Origin: Oscillospiraceae bacterium
Lineage (GTDB): Bacteria > Bacillota > Clostridia > Saccharofermentanales > Saccharofermentanaceae
Assembly: GCA_902780785.1 (NCBI GenBank)
Contig: CACZGS010000001.1
Location: 62,001-126,000, forward strand
Length of the DNA: 64,000 bases
Direction of reading: 5' to 3'
Shown: piece by piece, positions 41,346 to 50,583 of the stretch
Numbering within the stretch: the first letter of the stretch is position 1
Layout: every line of letters starts with the position of its first letter
Program-made: the position numbers and the translations under genes
The notes under the pieces: model-generated
What the model saw: only the letters and a program-made list of their open reading frames with translations
The model's database searches: none
What the model was told of the DNA's origin: nothing

Positions 41346-42128
41346 ATGAAAGTAGTAATCTTAGCCGGTGGTTACGGAACACGCATAACTGAAGAAAGTC
41401 AGTTCCGTCCCAAGCCGATGATAGAGATCGGCGGAAAGCCTATTTTGTGGCACATCATGAAGGAATATTCCCATTACGGATTCAACGATTTCGTTATCTG
41501 TGCCGGCTACAAGCAGCATATGATTAAGCAGTGGTTCGCCGACTATTTTCTCCGTTGCAGCGATGTTACCTTCGATTATTCAGAAGGCAGGAATAACATG
41601 GTCATTCACGAGACATCGATCGAACCCTGGAAGGTTACGGTCTGTGATACCGGTTACAGCACGATGACCGGCGGCCGTGTTAAGAGAGTCGAGAAGTATA
41701 TCGGAGACGAACCGTTCATGCTGACATACGGTGACGGTGTCTGCGACGTTAATATCAAAGAGCTCGTTGAATTCCATAAGTCACACGGTAAGATCGCAAC
41801 TCTTACATCAGTTGTCATCGAGCAGCAAAAAGGAATCTTAGACATTGCCGAGAACAATTCGGTACGTTCATTCCGTGAGAAGAGCTTATCTGACGGTGCC
41901 ATGATCAATGCAGGATACATGGTGCTCCAGCCTGAGATCTTCAAGTATATTGACGGCGATGACACAGTATTCGAGAAAGAACCCCTGGAAGCGCTTGCTT
42001 CTGAAGGACAGCTCATGTCCTATACGCACAGAGGTTTCTGGCAGTGCATGGACAATGCAAGAGAGAAGGATATCCTCGAGAAGCTCTGGGAAAACGGAAA
42101 AGCTCAGTGGAAGAGCTGGGACGACTGA
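41346..42128 (+). CDS. rfbF: Glucose-1-phosphate cytidylyltransferase
   Basis: First committed enzyme of CDP-6-deoxyhexose synthesis: glucose 1-phosphate plus CTP gives CDP-glucose. The 260-residue protein has VVILAGGYGTRITEES with the nucleotide loop, RPKPMIEIGGKPILWHIMK, YGDGVCDVNI with the metal Asp, and the WKVTVCDTGYSTMTGGRVKR segment specific for the cytidylyltransferase branch. AAGGAT supports ATG 41346. Its product feeds RfbG (49477) and RfbH (42163). Confidence 0.95.
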   Translation: MKVVILAGGYGTRITEESQFRPKPMIEIGGKPILWHIMKEYSHYGFNDFVICAGYKQHMIKQWFADYFLRCSDVTFDYSEGRNNMVIHETSIEPWKVTVCDTGYSTMTGGRVKRVEKYIGDEPFMLTYGDGVCDVNIKELVEFHKSHGKIATLTSVVIEQQKGILDIAENNSVRSFREKSLSDGAMINAGYMVLQPEIFKYIDGDDTVFEKEPLEALASEGQLMSYTHRGFWQCMDNAREKDILEKLWENGKAQWKSWDD

Positions 42129-42162
42129 TAAACAGAATATTTAAGAACCGAAGGAAATAGAG

Positions 42163-43497
42163 ATGAATCACTGGAATAACGAAGCAGAAGCAAGAGAAGA
42201 GATACTGGGTCTGGTAGAACAGTACTATCACGATTTCAAGGAGCCTCGAAAAGAGTTTAAACCCGGCGACCGCATCAACTATGCATCGCGTGTTTACGAC
42301 AGCGAAGAGATGACCAATCTCGTTGATTCCGCTCTGGAATTCTGGCTTACGAGCGGAAGATACACAGAGCAGTTCGAGAAAGCATTTGCGGAATATCTGG
42401 GTATCCGTTTTGTAAGTCTCGTAAACTCAGGATCTTCAGCAAATCTTCTCGCATTCATGGCGCTTACATCGCCGCTCCTTAAGGAGAGACAGATCCTGCC
42501 GGGTGATGAGATGATCACAGTTGCTGCAGGTTTCCCTACGACCGTGGCTCCTGCCATCCAGTATGGTGCAGTTCCGGTATTTGTTGACGTTACGATCCCT
42601 CAGTACAACATCGATGTTACTAAGCTTGAGGATGCACTTTCAGATAAGACCAAGGCCGTTATGATCGCTCATACATTGGGCAATCCTTTTGATCTTAATG
42701 CTGTTAAGACTTTCTGCGATAAGCACAATCTCTGGCTTATTGAAGATAACTGCGACGCACTTGGAAGCGAATATGTTCTTGACGGCAAGAAATATCTTAC
42801 AGGTACTGTCGGCGATATCGGAACATCTTCATTCTATCCTCCGCATCACATGACGATGGGCGAAGGCGGTGCAGTTTATACAGACAATCCGCTGCTCAAC
42901 AAGATCGTCAGATCCTTCAGGGATTGGGGCAGAGACTGTGCATGTCCTTCAGGAAGAGATAATCTCTGCGGACACCGTTTTGACGGACAGTTCGGTGAGC
43001 TTCCTGTTGGCTACGATCACAAATATGTTTATTCGCATTTCGGATATAACCTCAAAGCAACCGATATGCAGGCTGCAATCGGTTGTGCGCAGATAAAGAA
43101 GTTCCCTTCGTTTGTCGAGAGAAGAAAGCAAAACTTCAAGAGATTATATGAAGGCCTTAAGGGAACGGAAGGGATCATTCTTCCTGAAGCATGTGAGAAC
43201 TCTGATCCGAGCTGGTTCGGTTTCCTCATTACATGCAAGGAAGGCATCGACCGTAAGAAGGTTGTTCCGTTCATTGAATCAAAGGGCGTTCAGACAAGAA
43301 TGCTTTTCGCAGGCAACCTGACAAAGCATCCCTGCTTTGATCAGATGCGTGCTGAGAAGAAGGGTTACCGCATTGTCGGCGACCTGACAAACACGGATTA
43401 CATTATGGAGAATTCATTCTGGGTAGGTGTATATCCCGGAATGACTGATGAGATGATCGATTACATGGCAGAAACGATAAAGGAAGCAGTCAAATAA
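42163..43497 (+). CDS. rfbH: CDP-4-dehydro-6-deoxyglucose 3-dehydrase (E1)
   Basis: PMP-dependent DegT-fold enzyme of 444 residues that removes the C3 hydroxyl of CDP-4-keto-6-deoxyglucose. The usual aminotransferase Lys is replaced by His: SSFYPPHHMTMGEGG near residue 227, the mark of E1. A Cys-rich stretch, RDCACPSGRDNLCGHRF at about 258-272, lies where E1 holds its [2Fe-2S] cluster. Electrons normally come from a flavin reductase (E3, AscD/RfbI), but none is encoded in the window. AAGGAAA precedes ATG 42163. Confidence 0.93.
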   Translation: MNHWNNEAEAREEILGLVEQYYHDFKEPRKEFKPGDRINYASRVYDSEEMTNLVDSALEFWLTSGRYTEQFEKAFAEYLGIRFVSLVNSGSSANLLAFMALTSPLLKERQILPGDEMITVAAGFPTTVAPAIQYGAVPVFVDVTIPQYNIDVTKLEDALSDKTKAVMIAHTLGNPFDLNAVKTFCDKHNLWLIEDNCDALGSEYVLDGKKYLTGTVGDIGTSSFYPPHHMTMGEGGAVYTDNPLLNKIVRSFRDWGRDCACPSGRDNLCGHRFDGQFGELPVGYDHKYVYSHFGYNLKATDMQAAIGCAQIKKFPSFVERRKQNFKRLYEGLKGTEGIILPEACENSDPSWFGFLITCKEGIDRKKVVPFIESKGVQTRMLFAGNLTKHPCFDQMRAEKKGYRIVGDLTNTDYIMENSFWVGVYPGMTDEMIDYMAETIKEAVK

Positions 43498-43498
43498 G

Positions 43499-45106
43499 AT
43501 GAACAAGGTCAGTTTGCTCGATTGCACATTAAGAGACGGCGGATATCTGAACGATTGGAAGTTCGGCAAGAACACTATCGTCAATATCTTTGAGAGGCTC
43601 GTTGCCGCGAGAGTTGATTTTATCGAGCTTGGCTTCATAAACCAGAACAGGGAATATGATCCTGACCGTTCGATCTTTCCGGATGTAAAGTCTATGACCA
43701 AGACATACGGCGATCTCTATAAAGGTGATTCGATGACGGTCGGAATGATCGATTTCGGAACACTTGATATAAGCCGTGTCTGCCCTCAGTCAGAAAGCTG
43801 CATTGACGCCATAAGAGTTATCTTCAAGAAGCACAAGCGCAAAGAAGCAATGGAGTATGTAAGGCAGATAAAGGCTCTCGGATATAAGGTCTTTGCGCAG
43901 CTCGTATCGATCACGAGTTACGAGGATGAAGAGCTTTATGACCTTATTGATATGGCAAATGATATAAAGCCTTTTGCTGTTTCAATGGTCGATACTTACG
44001 GACTTTGTCACAGCGATACCCTGATGTATTACGCAGGCATCCTGGACAGCAGATTGGATCCTTCAATTGAGCTCGGTTATCATTCGCACAACAATTTCCA
44101 GTTGGGATATGCAAACTGCATCGAGCTTCTCTTAATGAAGACTGAAAGACCCGTTCTGGTTGACGGTACGATCTACGGAATGGGAAAGAGCGCAGGTAAC
44201 TGTCCTCTGGAATTGCTTGCAATGTATCTTAACGAGAGAAGAGGAAAGAACTACAGTGTTTCCCAGATCCTGGAAGCCTGCGATTCACAGATAATCAATT
44301 TCCAGAAAGAGACACCCTGGGGTTATTCGATGTTCTACTTTATCGCTGCATCTAATGACTGCCATCCGAATTACGTCAGTTACCTCATGAAGAAGAGAAC
44401 ACTGTCGGTTATGCAGGTTAATAAGATCCTTGCACGTATACCTCTCGAAAAGAAACTGATGTACGACGAATCAGTTATCGAGAAGCTCTACAGTGATTAT
44501 CAGGAGATCGAAGTCGATGACAGCGCAGATCTCGAAAGACTGAAAAAGGAAACGGCGGGCAGGAAGCTTCTCGTTTTGGGTCCCGGTACAAGTGTTACTT
44601 CAGAAGCTGATAAGGTTAATGATTTTGTCGAACAAAATGCGCCGCTTGTCATATCGATCAATTACATTCCGTCAATGATAAAGCCGGATATATGCTTTGT
44701 TACCAACAAAAAGAGATTTGTACAGCTCTCTTCGGGCATTGCAAGAAATGCTGCCGGCATAAAGGTCATGGCTACTTCGAATGTAACCAGTTCTACTTAT
44801 ACGTTCGATTATACGATCAAGTATTCGAGCCTTCTTGACTACAATGCGCAGATCATCGACAACTCGTTCCTGATGCTTCTTAAAGTCCTTAAGAAGATTG
44901 GTGCGGAAGAAGTGTTTGTTGCAGGCTTTGACGGCTACGCGACAGATGACAGGCCGAACTACATCAATCCTGATATGGAATATCAGTTTACTTCTGCTGA
45001 GGCTTCTGAACTCAATAAATATGTTATCGGTGAGCTCGAAAAACTCTCCGGCGAATTTAAGGTCGACTTCCTTACGTCCTCCTACTACAACACGAAGGAA
45101 ACGTGA
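43499..45106 (+). CDS. DRE-TIM aldolase fused to a Rossmann-like domain
   Basis: A 535-residue two-part protein. Residues 1 to about 290 are an HMG-CoA lyase/4-hydroxy-2-oxovalerate aldolase-like TIM barrel: LLDCTLRDGGYLNDWKFG (DxxRDG metal motif), SMVDTYGLCHSD, and GYHSHNNFQLGYAN with the metal His pair. From about residue 355, KLLVLGPGTSVTSEADKV and PLVISINYIPSMIKPDICF look like the Rossmann-like domain of CST-I sialyltransferases or DUF115 proteins. Such fusions occur in surface polysaccharide loci; the reaction is unknown. It starts 1 base after rfbH. Confidence 0.78.
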   Translation: MNKVSLLDCTLRDGGYLNDWKFGKNTIVNIFERLVAARVDFIELGFINQNREYDPDRSIFPDVKSMTKTYGDLYKGDSMTVGMIDFGTLDISRVCPQSESCIDAIRVIFKKHKRKEAMEYVRQIKALGYKVFAQLVSITSYEDEELYDLIDMANDIKPFAVSMVDTYGLCHSDTLMYYAGILDSRLDPSIELGYHSHNNFQLGYANCIELLLMKTERPVLVDGTIYGMGKSAGNCPLELLAMYLNERRGKNYSVSQILEACDSQIINFQKETPWGYSMFYFIAASNDCHPNYVSYLMKKRTLSVMQVNKILARIPLEKKLMYDESVIEKLYSDYQEIEVDDSADLERLKKETAGRKLLVLGPGTSVTSEADKVNDFVEQNAPLVISINYIPSMIKPDICFVTNKKRFVQLSSGIARNAAGIKVMATSNVTSSTYTFDYTIKYSSLLDYNAQIIDNSFLMLLKVLKKIGAEEVFVAGFDGYATDDRPNYINPDMEYQFTSAEASELNKYVIGELEKLSGEFKVDFLTSSYYNTKET

Positions 45107-45108
45107 CG

Positions 45109-45774
45109 ATGGGAAAATATAAGGCGGTTTTATTCGATCTCGACGGTACGATCCTTGATACTTCAGAAGGAATACTTTTGTCCATTAAGGAAACGGCTGA
45201 GATAATGGGTCTAAAAGAACTTGAACCGGAAGTGTTAAGGACATTCATAGGGCCTCCCGTTGAATGGTCATTTGAGGATAAATACGGTATTCACGGAGAT
45301 GATCTTAAGAAGGCTGCTTCGCTATTCAGAGAACGTTACAGCAAGATAAATCTCTGCCGTGCAAAGCCTTATGACGGAATATTCGATCTTTTCGCAAAGC
45401 TCAGAGACAGCGGAATAAGAAGTGCCATTGCCACATATAAGAGGCAGAGTTATACGATGACGCTTCTTGAACATTTCGGTATCGATAAACAGGTCGATAT
45501 CATCTACGGTTCTGATGACGAAGGCAAACTCAAAAAATCAGACATCATCGAACTTTGCATAAGGGATCTCGGAGTGAGAAAAGACGAAGTCCTCATGGTA
45601 GGTGATTCGAAGCACGATGCGACCGGTGCGGAAGCGTTGGGAGTGGATTTTGCGGGCGTATCCTTCGGATTCGGATTTGGAGTCCAAGATGATATCATTG
45701 AATATAAGCATGTGATCTATGTTGATAAAGTCATTGATCTGTATGACTTTGTCACGGATCAGAAGGAGAAATAA
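45109..45774 (+). CDS. HAD-family phosphatase, phosphoglycolate phosphatase-like
   Basis: A 221-residue HAD hydrolase with motif I FDLDGTILDTSEG, motif II around SAIATYKRQS, Lys in EGKLKKSDI and motif IV VGDSKHDATGAEALG. The cap fits subclass I. ATG 45109 follows AAGGAA by 9 bases; GTG 45103 is too near. In this cluster it may remove a phosphate from a sugar or acyl precursor. A related HAD gene lies at 58555, outside the cluster. Confidence 0.88.
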   Translation: MGKYKAVLFDLDGTILDTSEGILLSIKETAEIMGLKELEPEVLRTFIGPPVEWSFEDKYGIHGDDLKKAASLFRERYSKINLCRAKPYDGIFDLFAKLRDSGIRSAIATYKRQSYTMTLLEHFGIDKQVDIIYGSDDEGKLKKSDIIELCIRDLGVRKDEVLMVGDSKHDATGAEALGVDFAGVSFGFGFGVQDDIIEYKHVIYVDKVIDLYDFVTDQKEK

Positions 45775-47592
45775 ATGGAGATCAAGATTGCTCACCTGAT
45801 TGCAGACTTTTTGGTTGAGAAGGGCGTTAAGCATGTCTTTACCGTCACGGGCGGCGGCGCAATGCATTTAAATGATGCGCTGGGACATAAGGAAGGCCTC
45901 ACTTCGATCTATAACCACCATGAGCAGGGATCTGCAATTGCAGCTGAAGGTTATGCGCGTCTCACGGGTAAGATCGCAGCATGCTGTGTTACTTCCGGCC
46001 CAGGCGGCACTAACGCGATCACAGGCGTTATGGGAGGATATCTTGATTCGATCCCGATGTTCGTCCTTTCCGGCCAGGTAAAAAGAGAGACAACTTTGTG
46101 GTCGACCGACGTGCCTCTGCGCCAGCTTGGTGACCAGGAATTTCCTATAATCGGTTCCGTTCAGAACATGACCAAATATGCCGTTATGGTAACCGAGCCA
46201 AATGATATCCTTTATCATCTGGAGAAGGCATGGTTCCTTGCAAACAACGGCCGCAAAGGACCTGTATGGCTTGACATACCTCTTGATGTTCAGGCTGCAA
46301 AAGTTGACAGGGACACACTCCGCCGCTTTGAAGGAAGCGAAGAAGAAAAAGCTCTTCAGGGAAAAGAGAATCCGGCTTACAGCGAAGATCAGACCAAGGC
46401 TATCCTCGATAAACTCTATAACGCAAAGCGCCCTGTTATCCTTGCAGGTACAGGCATCAATGTCGCAGGCGCCAAGAGTGAATTCCTTAAGGCTGTAAAG
46501 AAACTTCAGATCCCGGTCGTAACTGCATGGAATGCTCATGATCTTATGGCGGATGATAATCCGTATTATTGCGGAAGACCTGGAACGGTCGGAACAAGAG
46601 GCGGAAACTTCGTTGTCCAGAATGCAGATGTTCTCTTTGTCATCGGATGCAGAATGAACATTCGAATGATAAGTTACAACTACAAGGAATGGGCTAAGGA
46701 AGCATATAAGATCGTAGTTGATATCGACGAGCCTGAACTTAACAAGCCGACTGTTAAAGTTGACATGAAGGTTCATGCGGATCTTACTGATGTTCTCAAG
46801 TCAATCAATGCTTCTTCATATGAAGCTAATCCGGTCCATGCAGCATGGGTCAAATGGGGAAGAGATATTGATGCTAAATATCCTGCCTGTCTGCCTTCTT
46901 ATGATGACATCAAGAGCCCTGTAAATCCTTATGTATTCATCGACAGATTCAGTAATGTTCTATCAGATGATGAGAAGGTTATCTGCGGAAACGGGTCTGC
47001 CTGTGTCGTAACATTTCAAGGCTTCCATATCAGGAACAACCAGAGGCTCTTTACCAATTCCGGCTGTGCTGCAATGGGTTATGGTTTCCCTGCAGCTCTC
47101 GGTGCCTGTGTGGCAGAGGAAGGAAAGAGAGTGATCTGCATTGACGGCGACGGCTCATTCCAGATGAATATACAGGAGCTTCAGACTGTTGTTTATAACA
47201 AGCTTAACCTGAAGATCTTCATCATGAACAACAACGGATATCATTCGATCAGGCAGACACAGACAAACCTGTTTACTCCGCCTCTGGTAGGCGTATGTGA
47301 CGGTAACGGTCTGAGTTTCCCTGATCTTGAGAAGATCGCGGCAGCTTACGGTATCAGATTTGTAAGGATCAGCGATTCATCCGAGATAGAAGAGAAAACC
47401 ATTGAAGCTTTAAGCGGCAACGACCCTGTTCTTTGCGAGGTCGTATTGTCAGACAAGCAGAATTTCTCACCTAAGCTCTCGTCAAAGGTCCTTCCTGACG
47501 GCAAGATTGTATCTCCTCCGATCGACGATATGTTCCCGTTCCTCGACCGAGAAGAATTCGATGCTGTTAAAGAATCAGTTCCGAATAAATGA
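45775..47592 (+). CDS. Thiamine diphosphate enzyme, acetolactate synthase-like
   Basis: A 605-residue three-domain TPP enzyme. YNHHEQGSAIAAEGYARLTG supplies the catalytic Glu, CCVTSGPGGTNAITG the dimer loop, and GDGSFQMNIQELQT...IMNNNGY the TPP-Mg site. It resembles acetolactate synthase but sits in a CDP-sugar cluster. The nearest known parallel is YerE, which uses pyruvate to add a two-carbon branch at C3 of CDP-4-keto-3,6-dideoxyglucose in yersiniose synthesis. That role is inferred from context. It directly abuts the HAD gene, with AAGGAG as ribosome site. Confidence 0.8.
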   Translation: MEIKIAHLIADFLVEKGVKHVFTVTGGGAMHLNDALGHKEGLTSIYNHHEQGSAIAAEGYARLTGKIAACCVTSGPGGTNAITGVMGGYLDSIPMFVLSGQVKRETTLWSTDVPLRQLGDQEFPIIGSVQNMTKYAVMVTEPNDILYHLEKAWFLANNGRKGPVWLDIPLDVQAAKVDRDTLRRFEGSEEEKALQGKENPAYSEDQTKAILDKLYNAKRPVILAGTGINVAGAKSEFLKAVKKLQIPVVTAWNAHDLMADDNPYYCGRPGTVGTRGGNFVVQNADVLFVIGCRMNIRMISYNYKEWAKEAYKIVVDIDEPELNKPTVKVDMKVHADLTDVLKSINASSYEANPVHAAWVKWGRDIDAKYPACLPSYDDIKSPVNPYVFIDRFSNVLSDDEKVICGNGSACVVTFQGFHIRNNQRLFTNSGCAAMGYGFPAALGACVAEEGKRVICIDGDGSFQMNIQELQTVVYNKLNLKIFIMNNNGYHSIRQTQTNLFTPPLVGVCDGNGLSFPDLEKIAAAYGIRFVRISDSSEIEEKTIEALSGNDPVLCEVVLSDKQNFSPKLSSKVLPDGKIVSPPIDDMFPFLDREEFDAVKESVPNK

Positions 47593-47603
47593 GGTAATCA
47601 TCC

Positions 47604-48557
47604 ATGAAGAAAATCAGCGTAATGATCCCATGCTACAACGAGACGGAAAATGTTATTCCGATCAGTGAAGCTGTAGTCGATGTCCTCGAAAACCAGCTTA
47701 GCGAATATGATTACGAGTTGGTCTTTATTGATAACGCATCCACGGACGGAACGAGAGATAAGCTCCGTCAGATCTGTGCCGGGAACAAAAAGATCAAGGC
47801 GATCTTTAACGTAACCAACTTCGGCCAGTTCAATTCACCTTTCCACGGCATGTGCCAGTGCACAGGTGACTGTGTTATCACAATGTGCTGTGATTTCCAG
47901 GATCCTGTCGAGATGATCCCGGTATTTGTAAAGAAGTGGGAAGAAGGCCACAGGATCGTAAGTGCTGTTAAGTCGACGAGCAAAGAGAATGGATTCATCC
48001 GTTTCTTAAGAACCGTTTATTACCGCATGATCCGCAAAATGTCCTCTGTAAAGATGATTGAGCATTTTACGGGTTTCGGTCTGTATGATAAGACATTCAT
48101 TTCGCTGCTCAGAGAACTTGATGATCCGATCCCGTTCGTAAGAGGAATCGTTGCTGAATACGGCGCAGGATTTAACATGATCCAGGTAGAGTACGAACAG
48201 CCCAAGAGAAGAGCGGGAAAGACACACAACAATTTCTATACCCTCTACGATGCGGCGATGTTGTCTATCACATCCTATACGAAGATCGCATTAAGACTTG
48301 CGACATTCTTCGGCCTGTTCTGCTCGTTTGTAAGCATCATAATCGCGCTTGTATATCTTATCCTAAAACTTGTTGACTGGTACGGATTTGAAGCAGGTTC
48401 AGCTCCTGTAGTCATCGGTGTATTCCTCCTTGGCGGATTGCAGATCTTCTTCATAGGTCTTGTCGGAGAATATATCCTTAACATCAACACGCGTGTCATT
48501 CACCGTCCTCTTGTAGTAGAAGAAGAGAGGATCAATTTCGAGGAAAAAGAGAAATGA
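47604..48557 (+). CDS. GT2 glycosyltransferase, GtrB/dolichyl-phosphate mannosyltransferase-like
   Basis: A 317-residue enzyme. The GT-A domain has VMIPCYNETENVIPISEAV, IDNASTDGTRDKL, and CCDFQDPVEMIPVF with the metal-binding DxD-like Asp. Two C-terminal membrane helices (about 232-262 and 270-295) give the GtrB layout. Such enzymes load a sugar from a nucleotide onto undecaprenyl phosphate at the inner face. A matching GtrA flippase is at 50580. The stop overlaps the SDR gene (ATGA). Confidence 0.9.
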   Translation: MKKISVMIPCYNETENVIPISEAVVDVLENQLSEYDYELVFIDNASTDGTRDKLRQICAGNKKIKAIFNVTNFGQFNSPFHGMCQCTGDCVITMCCDFQDPVEMIPVFVKKWEEGHRIVSAVKSTSKENGFIRFLRTVYYRMIRKMSSVKMIEHFTGFGLYDKTFISLLRELDDPIPFVRGIVAEYGAGFNMIQVEYEQPKRRAGKTHNNFYTLYDAAMLSITSYTKIALRLATFFGLFCSFVSIIIALVYLILKLVDWYGFEAGSAPVVIGVFLLGGLQIFFIGLVGEYILNINTRVIHRPLVVEEERINFEEKEK

Positions 48558-49480
48558 GAGTTGTAATCACGGGCCCCACAGGCGCTATCGGCCACGCATT
48601 GATCGAGAAGTGCATCAGTAACGGAGATGAAGTTCTTGCAGTCTGCAGGAAAGGTTCATCACGTATTGCTTCACTTCCTAAAGATGCCGGAGTGACAGTC
48701 CTTGAGCTGAGCCTTTGTGATTACGATGAATATATCAGCAGTGCATCAAAGCCTGAAGTTCCATTTGATGTTTTCTATCACTTTGCTTGGAACGGAACAA
48801 CAGGCGCTTCGAGAAACGATACTGATCTTCAGAGTAAGAATGTTCAGTATGCATTATCCGCAGTAAAACTTGCTTCGTTCTTCGGATGCAGGACATTTAT
48901 CGGCGCAGGTTCCCAGGCTGAATACGGAAGAGTGGAGGGCTCCTTAAGAGCTGACACTCCGGCATTCCCCGAGAACGGATACGGTATCGCAAAACTCTGC
49001 GCAGGACAGCTGACAAGGATACTTTGCGGGCAGCTCGGAATAAAGCATATCTGGACGCGAATATTAAGCGTATACGGCCCTTATGACGGTGAAGGATCAA
49101 TGGTGATTTCTTCTCTCCGCAAGATGATCAGAGGAGAGCAGTCCGGCTTTACCAAAGGCGAACAGGAATGGGATTACCTTTACAGCGCAGATGCAGCTAA
49201 TGCTATGTATCTGATCGCGCGAAAAGGTATCGGCAGCAAGATATATGTAATAGGCGGCGGCAGAACAAGAAAACTCAGGGATTACATCAATGTGATGGAT
49301 CAGAAAGTTAACCCCGCAGTTCATCCCGTGCTCGGTGCTGTTCCTTATGCGGATAAGCAGGTCATGTATCTTTGCGCGGATATTTCAGAGTTAACGGAAG
49401 ACACCGGTTTTGTGCCGGAAGTCGATTTCGAAGAAGGCATAGAAAAAACGATTCAGTATGTGAAGGATACTAATTTATGA
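48554..49480 (+). CDS. NAD(P)-dependent SDR epimerase/reductase
   Basis: Extended SDR of 308 residues: ITGPTGAIGHALIEK is the cofactor loop, YHFAWNGTTG the family's second block, and YGIAK the catalytic YxxxK, with Ser in GAGSQAEYG. In CDP-dideoxyhexose pathways, genes of this family (abequose, paratose or yersiniose synthases) reduce the C4 ketone in the last step. That is the probable role here. Coupled by ATGA overlaps to the transferase before and rfbG after. Confidence 0.85.
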   Translation: MRVVITGPTGAIGHALIEKCISNGDEVLAVCRKGSSRIASLPKDAGVTVLELSLCDYDEYISSASKPEVPFDVFYHFAWNGTTGASRNDTDLQSKNVQYALSAVKLASFFGCRTFIGAGSQAEYGRVEGSLRADTPAFPENGYGIAKLCAGQLTRILCGQLGIKHIWTRILSVYGPYDGEGSMVISSLRKMIRGEQSGFTKGEQEWDYLYSADAANAMYLIARKGIGSKIYVIGGGRTRKLRDYINVMDQKVNPAVHPVLGAVPYADKQVMYLCADISELTEDTGFVPEVDFEEGIEKTIQYVKDTNL

Positions 49481-50583
49481 TCAAAGAATTCTATCGCAAC
49501 AGAAAAGTTCTCATCACAGGTCATACAGGTTTTAAAGGAACATGGATGTGTGAAGTCCTTGTCAGTCTCGGTGCTGATGTTTACGGCTACGCACTGAATC
49601 CGCCGACAGATCCGAGCCTTTTTGAGATAAGCAAAATGGCAGAGAGGATCCATTCTTATGAAGGTGATGTAAGAGATCTTGAGCATCTGAAGCAGGTGTT
49701 CGCGGAAGTTCAGCCTGAGATCGTAATCCATATGGCGGCACAGCCCCTTGTTCGTGAATCCTACAAGAATCCCGTATACACCTATGACGTCAATGTCATG
49801 GGTACCGTTAACGTTCTTGAGTGTGTGCGCATTACTGATTCTGTTAAGTCATTTGTGAACGTTACGACGGATAAGGTCTACCGTAATTTCGAATGGGAGA
49901 GAGGTTATAAGGAAGACGACATCATTGACGGCTTCGATCCTTATTCCAATTCCAAGTCCTGTTCCGAACTCGTAACGGGATGCTATAAGAATTCTTTCTT
50001 CGGCGGCGCGACGGGCATCATGAAGGACGGAAGAAAGGTTGCCATATCAACATGCCGCGCAGGCAACGTTCTTGGCGGCGGTGATTTTGCAACTGACAGG
50101 ATAATCCCTGACTGCATCCGTGCAGTTCAGAAGGGCGAGCAGATAATCGTCAGGAACCCTGATTCGACACGTCCTTACCAGCATGTCTTAGAGCCTGTCG
50201 TAAGTTATCTCACTGTTGCCGCTGAACAGTATAACAACATCACAAAAGCCGACAGTTACAACATCGGTCCTGATGACGGCGACTGCGTTACAACGGGAAT
50301 GCTCGTTGACCTCTTCTGCAGCAAGTGGAATGAGGCCGCAAAGGCAAACGGACTTTCTGAAGCATCCTGGGTAAATAAGTCTGACGGCGGTCCGCACGAA
50401 GCAGGCTTCCTTAAGCTCGACAGTTCGAAAATATATGCCGAACTCAACATCCACAACAGATGGCACATCGATACAGAGATGGATAAGATCATCGAATGGA
50501 CAGTGGAATACCTTAAGGGCGGAGAGACATTGAAAGTAATGGATGAACAGATCCGTCAGTATCTGGAGTGGAAACCGCAGTGA
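49477..50583 (+). CDS. rfbG: CDP-glucose 4,6-dehydratase
   Basis: SDR-fold dehydratase of 368 residues that makes CDP-4-keto-6-deoxyglucose. KVLITGHTGFKGTWMCEVL is the NAD loop and first signature; VTTDKVYRNFEW has the catalytic T-D-K in place of the TDE of dTDP-glucose dehydratases, as in CDP-specific enzymes; YSNSKSCSE is YxxxK. SCRAGNVLGGGDF-like CRAGNVLGGGDFATDRIIPD is conserved in RfbG. It comes after the later-acting genes in the operon but acts second in the pathway. Confidence 0.94.
   Translation: MIKEFYRNRKVLITGHTGFKGTWMCEVLVSLGADVYGYALNPPTDPSLFEISKMAERIHSYEGDVRDLEHLKQVFAEVQPEIVIHMAAQPLVRESYKNPVYTYDVNVMGTVNVLECVRITDSVKSFVNVTTDKVYRNFEWERGYKEDDIIDGFDPYSNSKSCSELVTGCYKNSFFGGATGIMKDGRKVAISTCRAGNVLGGGDFATDRIIPDCIRAVQKGEQIIVRNPDSTRPYQHVLEPVVSYLTVAAEQYNNITKADSYNIGPDDGDCVTTGMLVDLFCSKWNEAAKANGLSEASWVNKSDGGPHEAGFLKLDSSKIYAELNIHNRWHIDTEMDKIIEWTVEYLKGGETLKVMDEQIRQYLEWKPQ

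Noticed and set aside
45868-46776. Open frame of 302 codons on the - strand opposite the TPP enzyme gene
   Set aside because: It is fully antisense to a well-conserved enzyme and has no family resemblance or ribosome site. Codon bias of the + gene explains the missing stops.
45775-47592. Acetolactate synthase large subunit (ilvB) for branched-chain amino acids
   Set aside because: The fold fits, but no small subunit or other ilv gene is near, and the gene lies in the middle of a CDP-sugar operon; a sugar-modifying role is more likely.
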